Under the pieces are notes generated by a model. The model was not told where the DNA came from, made no database searches, and saw nothing but the letters and a program-made list of their open reading frames with translations. Made by a program: the position numbers and the translations under genes. Below are positions 1 to 4,855 of a stretch of DNA of 6,001 nucleotides, piece by piece. Every line of letters begins with the position of its first letter. Position 1 is the first letter of the stretch. The stretch lies in contig USTB01000059.1 in assembly GCA_900557635.1 (NCBI GenBank), positions 1-6,001 on the forward strand, read 5' to 3'. Origin of the DNA: an uncultured Eubacteriales bacterium (GTDB lineage: Bacteria > Bacillota_A > Clostridia > Oscillospirales > CAG-272).

Positions 1-537
1 TGCGCAACCATTTACCGCATTAAGGGACAGAGAGAGTTAAAGACCTGTCTTGCATGCCAGACCAAGGTCGAAAACGATATGTACATCGCGACCCTTCCCT
101 TCTTCCCCCTGGTCAAGCAGGTCTACGATATCGAAGAGATCAAGCCCACCCAGCAGATCATGATGCAGCTGTACCCCGAGATCTACGCATGCGTGGGCTG
201 TAACGCCTGCACCAAGAGCTGCACCCAGAGCCTGAACGTCATGCAGTACATCGCATATGCACAGCGCGGCGAATTCGACAAATGCGCCGAGGAATCCTTC
301 GACTGCGTCATGTGCGGCGTTTGCTCTTCCCGCTGCCCCGCCGGCATTTCCCATCCGCAAGTAGCCATGCTTGCGCGCCGTCTGAACGGCAAGTATCTTG
401 CCCCCAAGACCGCGCATCTGGAAGAACGCGTGCAGGAGGTCAAGGACGGTACCTTTACCGAGCTGATCGAAGCACTTATGCAGAAGCCCATTGACGAGAT
501 CAAAGAGCTTTACAACAACCGCGAGATCGAGAAGTAA
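1..537 (+). CDS. Iron-sulfur subunit of a fumarate reductase-like oxidoreductase (5'-partial)
   Basis: The frame is open from base 1, so the gene begins upstream; the ATG at 79 lies inside a conserved domain and is not the likely start. Visible residues 1-27 (with LKTCLACQTKV) resemble the end of the plant-type [2Fe-2S] domain of SdhB/FrdB/TfrB proteins. Two complete cluster motifs follow: CVGCNACTKSC (window residues 64, 67, 70, 74) and CVMCGVCSSRCP (102, 105, 108, 112), with an extra Cys at 95. Each should hold a [4Fe-4S] cluster. About 27 residues separate the two motifs and the fold looks like the alpha-helical ferredoxin of HdrC/GlpC; no 3Fe-4S-type motif and no CCG domain is visible. 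The inferred role is to pass electrons between an unknown partner and the flavoprotein encoded 15 bases downstream. There is no membrane segment in the visible part. The general class is secure, but the exact family is not, because the N-terminus is missing. Confidence 0.85.
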   Translation, partial: CATIYRIKGQRELKTCLACQTKVENDMYIATLPFFPLVKQVYDIEEIKPTQQIMMQLYPEIYACVGCNACTKSCTQSLNVMQYIAYAQRGEFDKCAEESFDCVMCGVCSSRCPAGISHPQVAMLARRLNGKYLAPKTAHLEERVQEVKDGTFTELIEALMQKPIDEIKELYNNREIEK

Positions 538-552
538 GGGAGGGTAACCACA

Positions 553-2148
553 ATGTACGCAAAAGAATTTCAAGCATCCTTAAAGGCTGTGGAAGCCGCA
601 AGAGACGCCAATATTGCCTATGAGCCTGCCCGTATGACGGCAAAGGAAAAAGAGGATCTGCTGGCGGCTTATCATCCCGACTATAAAAAGAGCGAGTTTT
701 CCACGCTCAAGATCGGTCCCAACAAGGGCGAGGCCGTCCCGCATGAGCTGTGCGAGCTTTTGGAAGCGCACAGCCGCATCAGCGCATCCGACGTGGATCT
801 GGACGACATCCGCTATGACGTCGATGTTCTCATCATCGGCGGCGGCGGTGCAGGCGCATCTGCCGCCATCGAGGCAGACAAGGCGGGCGCTAAGACCATG
901 ATCGTGACCAAGCTCCGCATCGGCGATGCCAACACCATGATGGCAGAGGGCGGCATTCAGGCGGCGGACAAGCCGAATGATTCTCCCGCGATTCATTTTC
1001 TTGATGCATACGGCGGAGGGCATTTTGCAGCAAAGCGCGAACTGCTCCAAAAGCTGGTGTGTGATGCTCCGGGTGCGATTCAGTGGCTGAACGAACTCGG
1101 CGTTGAGTTCGACAAGGCTCCGGACGGAACTATGATAACGACTCACGGCGGAGGAACATCCCGCAAAAGAATGCATGCGGCAAAGGATTATTCCGGTGCG
1201 GAGATAATGCGCACGCTGCGGGATGAGGTGCTGAATCGCGGCATTCCCGTGGTGGACTTCACTGCGGCAATTGAGCTGATCCTGGACGAAAACGGCAAGG
1301 CGGCGGGCGCCGTCCTGATGAATATGGAGACCAAGGAGCTGATGGTCGCACGTGCCAAGACCGTCATTATCGCAACGGGCGGTGCAGGACGCATGCACTA
1401 TCAGGGCTTCCCCACCTCCAACCACTTCGGTGCTACCGCAGACGGTCTGGTGCTGGGCTATCGCGTAGGCGCAAAGCTCCTGTATGCCGATACACTGCAG
1501 TACCACCCCACGGGCGCGGCATATCCGCAGCAGATCTTCGGCGCACTGGTCACCGAGAAGGTGCGTTCGCTCGGCGCAAAGCTGGTCAACCGCGACGGTA
1601 AGGTGTTCATGCATCCCTTGGAGACCCGCGACGTTGCCGCCGCCTCCATCATCCGTGAGTGCTCCGACCGCGGCGAAGGCGTGGAGACCGACAGCGGCAA
1701 GGCTGTGTGGCTGGATACGCCCATGATTGAAAAGATCGGTGGCGAGGGCACCATCGAAAAGCGCATCCCCGCAATGATGCGTATGTTCGCAAGCTACGGC
1801 ATCGATATTCGCCGTGAGCCGATCCTGGTCTACCCCACGCTGCACTACCAAAACGGCGGTCTTGATATCAACGTCAACGGCATGACTCCCAACGTGGAAA
1901 ACCTCTTCGTTGCAGGGGAAGCCGTCGGCGGTATCCACGGCCGTAACCGTCTGATGGGCAACTCCCTGCTTGACATCATCGTGTTCGGCAGAAACGCAGG
2001 TCAGAACGCGTCTGCGGTAGCCAAGAACACCGAAGTGGGACGTCTGACCCTTTCCCACATCGAAAAATTCGACGCAGAGCGCCGCGACGCCGGCATTGAG
2101 ACCGATGCGGTTTCCCCGCGCCTGCTCCCCGATTACCGCAGAAAATAA
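553..2148 (+). CDS. FAD-dependent fumarate reductase/succinate dehydrogenase-like flavoprotein
   Basis: This 531-aa protein belongs to the FAD_binding_2 superfamily (FrdA/SdhA/NadB). The FAD dinucleotide fold starts at residues 91-101 (DVLIIGGGGAG), after an unusual N-terminal extension of about 88 residues. The catalytic set is present by motif: H318 in QYHPTG, R359 in ETRD, H431 in HYQNGG, and R466 in HGRNRLMGNSLLD. These bind the dicarboxylate and supply the acidic Arg in FrdA. Asn127 (in DANTMMAEGG) replaces the histidine that carries covalent FAD in SdhA/FrdA, so FAD is probably non-covalent, as in NadB and soluble reductases. The C-terminal helical domain of SdhA is essentially absent, as the protein ends about 57 residues after the R466 motif. 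The start is supported by AGGGAGGG at 537-544, 8 bases upstream. No signal peptide or membrane helix is seen, so it is probably cytoplasmic. The substrate is not proven: fumarate is most likely; an enoate or aspartate is possible. Confidence 0.87.
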   Translation: MYAKEFQASLKAVEAARDANIAYEPARMTAKEKEDLLAAYHPDYKKSEFSTLKIGPNKGEAVPHELCELLEAHSRISASDVDLDDIRYDVDVLIIGGGGAGASAAIEADKAGAKTMIVTKLRIGDANTMMAEGGIQAADKPNDSPAIHFLDAYGGGHFAAKRELLQKLVCDAPGAIQWLNELGVEFDKAPDGTMITTHGGGTSRKRMHAAKDYSGAEIMRTLRDEVLNRGIPVVDFTAAIELILDENGKAAGAVLMNMETKELMVARAKTVIIATGGAGRMHYQGFPTSNHFGATADGLVLGYRVGAKLLYADTLQYHPTGAAYPQQIFGALVTEKVRSLGAKLVNRDGKVFMHPLETRDVAAASIIRECSDRGEGVETDSGKAVWLDTPMIEKIGGEGTIEKRIPAMMRMFASYGIDIRREPILVYPTLHYQNGGLDINVNGMTPNVENLFVAGEAVGGIHGRNRLMGNSLLDIIVFGRNAGQNASAVAKNTEVGRLTLSHIEKFDAERRDAGIETDAVSPRLLPDYRRK

Positions 2149-2157
2149 GCAAGCACG

Positions 2158-2186
2158 CATCCGCCGACATTCCCTGTCGGTGGATG
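2158..2186 (+). terminator. Intergenic 12-bp hairpin between the flavoprotein gene and rex
   Basis: CATCCGCCGACA (2158-2169) pairs with TGTCGGTGGATG (2175-2186) around the 5-base loop TTCCC, with one G-U wobble. It starts 9 bases after the flavoprotein stop. The stem is strong and GC-rich, but the bases that follow (TCAAAATGAAAC) contain no T-tract, so it is not a textbook intrinsic terminator. It may act as a partial terminator, as a Rho-independent end helped by other factors, or as a 3' stabiliser or processing site that separates expression of the reductase pair from rex. The hairpin is seen directly; its role is inferred. Confidence 0.5.
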
Positions 2187-2209
2187 TCAAAATGAAACGA
2201 ACCATGTCC

Positions 2210-2217
2210 GGAGGTGA
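2210..2217 (+). promoter_or_regulatory. Ribosome binding site that fixes the rex start
   Basis: GGAGGTGA is a full complement to the 16S 3' end and lies 5 bases before the ATG at 2223. The in-frame GTG at 2214 is part of this Shine-Dalgarno sequence itself and so cannot be the start. Confidence 0.8.
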
Positions 2218-2222
2218 CACAT

Positions 2223-2837
2223 ATGAAACAGGATGAAGTGACGCGGGCAACCATCGGCAGAATTCCGCTGTATCTGAAATACCTCAGAAACACCGAGCAC
2301 CGCGCCGAAAACATATCTGCCGCCGCCATTGCCCGGAAATTGGGTCTGGGCGAGGTTCAGGTCCGCAAGGACTTAGGTGCGGTCAGCGGCGCGGGCAGAC
2401 CGAAAACCGGCTATAACATCCGCGAACTGGTTGCCACCCTGGAGAGTTTTTTGGGCTATAACAAAAACGGAAACGTCATCATCGTGGGCGCAGGAAAGCT
2501 CGGACGGGCACTTCTGGATTACGGCGGCTTCGGCGAATACGGTCTTTCCATCATTGCTGCCTTTGACATAGCGGTCACGAAACCGACCCCCAGTCACTCC
2601 GGAAAGCTGATCTACCCCATGACCGACCTGTCGGAATTCTGTCGGGCGCACAATGTGGGCATCGGAGTCATCGCCGTTCCCGCAGGCGCGGCACAGCAGG
2701 TCAGTGATCAATTGGTGAAGTGCGGCGTCCGCGCCATCTGGTGCTTCGCCCCCTGCACCCTGAATATTCCGAATGATATTCCCGTCCAATACGAAAATAT
2801 GGGACTCTCTCTTGCATATCTGAATCACAAAATCTGA
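2223..2837 (+). CDS. rex: Redox-sensing transcriptional repressor Rex
   Basis: This 204-aa protein matches Rex in length and order. It has an N-terminal winged helix (about residues 1-80) with the family motif RKDLGAVSGAGRPKTGY, followed by a Rossmann domain with VGAGKLG (88-94) and Asp115 at the end of the second strand. Asp there fits NAD(H) rather than NADP(H). The C-terminus (FAPCTLNIP, then an IPVQYENMGLSLAYL-like swapped helix) is also typical. Rex dimers bind operators when NADH/NAD+ is low and release them when NADH rises, which derepresses fermentation, hydrogenase and reductase genes. The gene sits between the reductase pair and the hydrogenase-type genes, so these neighbours are plausible targets. 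No consensus TTGTTAA-N4-TTAACAA box is visible in the gaps of this window. The ATG at 2223 is chosen over an in-frame GTG 9 bases upstream because that GTG lies inside the ribosome binding site. Confidence 0.95.
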   Translation: MKQDEVTRATIGRIPLYLKYLRNTEHRAENISAAAIARKLGLGEVQVRKDLGAVSGAGRPKTGYNIRELVATLESFLGYNKNGNVIIVGAGKLGRALLDYGGFGEYGLSIIAAFDIAVTKPTPSHSGKLIYPMTDLSEFCRAHNVGIGVIAVPAGAAQQVSDQLVKCGVRAIWCFAPCTLNIPNDIPVQYENMGLSLAYLNHKI

Positions 2838-2864
2838 CTGAATCGTCAAGTAAGTTGAGACAAG

Positions 2865-2870
2865 AAAGGA
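2865..2870 (+). promoter_or_regulatory. Ribosome binding site of the [2Fe-2S] ferredoxin gene
   Basis: AAAGGA lies 8 bases before the ATG at 2879 and selects it over the in-frame TTG at 2855. It directly abuts the left arm of an inverted repeat that encloses the start codon. Confidence 0.65.
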
Positions 2871-2894
2871 AAACAGTTATGAAAGTTACTGTTT
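2871..2894 (+). promoter_or_regulatory. Inverted repeat spanning the ferredoxin start codon
   Basis: AAACAGT (2871-2877) and ACTGTTT (2888-2894) are perfect 7-base inverted arms around 10 bases that contain the ATG at 2879. In mRNA this would be a weak AU-rich hairpin with the start codon in the loop and the ribosome binding site just 5' of the stem. As DNA it could be an operator. The repeat is real in the sequence, but a 7-base pairing can arise by chance. Confidence 0.35.
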
Positions 2895-3118
2895 GCATCG
2901 GTTCCTCATGTCATATCAAAGGCTCCAGACGTGTTGTGGAGCAACTCCAGCAACTGCTGGCAGAGCGTAATCTGACCGATCGGGTCGATCTGGCAGGCAC
3001 CTTCTGTATGGGAAATTGCCAAAAGGGAGTTTGCGTCACCGTTGACGATAACTTCTATTCGGTCACACCGGAAACCGTGGGAGAATTTTTTGAACAAGCC
3101 GTGGTATCCGCGCTCTGA
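2879..3118 (+). CDS. Thioredoxin-like [2Fe-2S] ferredoxin (NuoE/HydB type)
   Basis: This 79-aa protein has the four-cysteine pattern of thioredoxin-fold ferredoxins: C6 and C11 (CIGSSC, C-x4-C), then C43 and C47 (CMGNC, C-x3-C). One [2Fe-2S] cluster is expected. The strand-helix-strand opening (MKVTVCIGSSC followed by a helix at 16-31) and the LAGTFCMGNCQKG segment are family hallmarks. It is the length of a stand-alone ferredoxin domain and lacks the N-terminal helical part of full NuoE/HydC subunits. There is an additional Cys at 52. It lies 41 bases after rex and 63 bases before the hydrogenase homologue. In related clusters such small proteins accompany [FeFe]-hydrogenase genes, so it probably shuttles electrons to or from the sensor or a nearby NADH-linked hydrogenase. 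The ATG at 2879 is preferred because AAAGGA is 8 bases upstream; the upstream in-frame TTG (2855) has no such support. Confidence 0.88.
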   Translation: MKVTVCIGSSCHIKGSRRVVEQLQQLLAERNLTDRVDLAGTFCMGNCQKGVCVTVDDNFYSVTPETVGEFFEQAVVSAL

Positions 3119-3181
3119 CCGCACAAAGCCGACATATATCTGAATTTCAAATACCTTTACGACATATGAGGTACGAAGATT

Positions 3182-4855
3182 ATGGACTGCCTGACCTTAA
3201 AGAAATCCAACTGTAAAAATTGCTACAAATGTATCCGGCACTGCGCCGTGAAATCCATCCGTTTTTCGGGAAACCAGGCATATATCATCGGTAACGAATG
3301 CATCCTGTGCGGTCAATGCTTTGTGGTATGTCCGCAGGATGCAAAGCAGATCGTAGACGAGACCGAAAAGGTAAAGGTGCTCCTGCAAAGCGGCGATCCC
3401 GTGGTCGTGAGCCTTGCCCCCTCCTTTATCGCAAATTATGAGGGCGTGGGCATCGACGCCATGCGCGATGCGCTCAAAAAGCTGGGCTTCTACGATGCGG
3501 AGGAGACCGCCATCGGCGCGACCATTGTCAAAAACGAATACGAACGCATGGTGCGGGAGGAACAGCGCGATATTATCATTACCTCGTGCTGTCATTCGGT
3601 CAACCTTCTGGTGCAGAAGCATTTTCCGGATGAACTGTGCTATCTTGCCGACGTCCTGTCCCCCATGCAGGCGCACTGCAAGGACATCAAACGCCGCATT
3701 CCCAACGCAAAGACCGTGTTTATCGGTCCCTGCGTCTCCAAAAAGGACGAGGCGCAGTATTATGAGGGACTGGTGGATGCCGTCCTGACCTTTGATGAGC
3801 TGACGGCATGGTTCAAGGAGCATAACGTCACGCCGAGGCAGGAAGCGGATGCGGACGAATACAGCCGCGCACGCTTCTTCCCCACGACCGGCGGCATCCT
3901 CAAGACCCTGACCGAGCAAAGCCCGAATTACACCTACATGGCAATTGACGGCATCGAAAACTGCATGGCGGCGCTCCGCGATATCGAAAACGGACGGATT
4001 CACCACTGCTTCATCGAAATGTCGGCATGTGCGGGAAGCTGTATCGGCGGACCGGTCATGGAGAAATTCCACCGTTCCCCCGTGCGGGACTATACCGCCG
4101 TTGCAAAATTTGCGGGGCAGTACGATTTTCCCGTGGAGCAACCCGACTGCATCACCATGCGCAAGACCTTCACCGAGATCGAGCGGAAGCTCCAAACGCC
4201 CACTGAGGACGAGATCCGCGAGGTTCTGCTCCAGATGGGCAAAACCAAGCCGTCTCAGGAGCTGAACTGCGGCTCATGCGGATATAACACCTGCCGCGAA
4301 AAGGCGATCGCCGTGTGTCAGGGCAAGGCGGAGATTTCCATGTGCCTGCCCTTCTTAAAGGACAAGGCGGAAAACTTCTCGGATACCATTGTAAGAAACA
4401 CGCCGAACGGTCTCATCGTACTCAACGAAAAGCTCGAGGTACAGCAGATCAACAAGCCGGCACAGAAGATCCTAAACATCCGCTTTGCCACCGACATTCT
4501 CGGCGATCAGGTGGTTCGCATTATGGAACCCGGCGACTTTATCGAGGTACTGCGCAACGGGAAAAACATCCACAATAAGCGAATCTATCTGGCGGAGTAT
4601 GAGAAATACGTGGAGGAGACCATCGTCCACGACCGCGAATACCGTCTGCTCGTCTGCATCCTGCGCGACGTGACCGAAGAGGAAAGCCAGCGCGAAAAGA
4701 AAGAAAACATCAGCCGACAGACCGTGGAGATCGCGGATCGCGTTGTAGACAAGCAAATGCGTATCGTGCAGGAGATCGCCTCTCTGCTTGGTGAGACCGC
4801 CGCCGAAACCAAAATTGCGCTGACCAAGCTGAAGGAGTCAATCAACGATGAATAA
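3182..4855 (+). CDS. hydS: Sensory-type (group C-like) [FeFe] hydrogenase with PAS domain
   Basis: The 557-aa domain order is as follows. Two [4Fe-4S] motifs come first (C11, 14, 17, 21; C40, 43, 46, 50). The H-cluster domain (about 74-345) has TSCCHS (134-139), IGPCVSKK (181-188) and EMSACAGSCIGG (279-290), giving presumed ligands C137, C184, C283 and C287. A further Fe-S domain has C363-x2-C366-x4-C371-x16-C388. A PAS domain follows (about 402-503), then a helical, coiled-coil-prone tail (about 505-557). This is the layout of putative H2-sensing hydrogenases (HydS, HfsB). The PAS and tail replace electron-transfer partners with signalling parts. Cluster ligands are retained, but the surrounding motifs differ from catalytic enzymes: Pro and Trp are lost in L1, Met becomes Gly in L2 and Ser precedes Ala-Cys in L3. 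Low turnover and a sensing role are therefore inferred. A TGAGGT ribosome binding site lies at 3167-3172, 9 bases before the ATG. It overlaps the next gene, a phosphatase, which is its likely output partner. Confidence 0.9.
   Translation: MDCLTLKKSNCKNCYKCIRHCAVKSIRFSGNQAYIIGNECILCGQCFVVCPQDAKQIVDETEKVKVLLQSGDPVVVSLAPSFIANYEGVGIDAMRDALKKLGFYDAEETAIGATIVKNEYERMVREEQRDIIITSCCHSVNLLVQKHFPDELCYLADVLSPMQAHCKDIKRRIPNAKTVFIGPCVSKKDEAQYYEGLVDAVLTFDELTAWFKEHNVTPRQEADADEYSRARFFPTTGGILKTLTEQSPNYTYMAIDGIENCMAALRDIENGRIHHCFIEMSACAGSCIGGPVMEKFHRSPVRDYTAVAKFAGQYDFPVEQPDCITMRKTFTEIERKLQTPTEDEIREVLLQMGKTKPSQELNCGSCGYNTCREKAIAVCQGKAEISMCLPFLKDKAENFSDTIVRNTPNGLIVLNEKLEVQQINKPAQKILNIRFATDILGDQVVRIMEPGDFIEVLRNGKNIHNKRIYLAEYEKYVEETIVHDREYRLLVCILRDVTEEESQREKKENISRQTVEIADRVVDKQMRIVQEIASLLGETAAETKIALTKLKESINDE
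4832..4837 (+). promoter_or_regulatory. Ribosome binding site for the phosphatase, inside the hydrogenase gene
   Basis: AAGGAG lies 10 bases before the ATG at 4848 and within the last codons of the upstream gene. With the 8-base gene overlap (4848-4855), it points to translational coupling of sensor and phosphatase. Confidence 0.65.

Noticed and set aside
2214..2222. GTG start for rex three codons upstream
   Set aside because: The GTG lies inside the GGAGGTGA ribosome binding site, so translation from it would lack a usable site; the ATG at 2223 is correctly spaced.
580..2250. 556-codon open frame on the minus strand opposite the flavoprotein gene
   Set aside because: It is a mirror frame produced by GC-rich codon use. 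It has no recognisable motif, and the + strand product has an intact catalytic set.
2855..2878. TTG start for the ferredoxin gene eight codons upstream
   Set aside because: There is no ribosome binding site before the TTG, the added residues are not family-like, and the ATG at 2879 has AAAGGA 8 bases upstream.
3119..3181. Possible promoter or operator before the hydrogenase gene, including two copies of GACATAT (3131-3137 and 3161-3167)
   Set aside because: No convincing -35/-10 pair or Rex box can be made out in this 63-base AT-richer gap, and a 7-base repeat 30 bases apart is weak evidence.
3197..4195. 332-codon minus-strand open frame opposite the hydrogenase domain
   Set aside because: It lies wholly opposite the conserved H-cluster coding region and has no motif of its own.
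3182..4855. Main catalytic HydA-type hydrogenase
   Set aside because: The altered L1, L2 and L3 surroundings plus the PAS domain and helical tail fit a sensory protein better than a bulk H2-producing enzyme.
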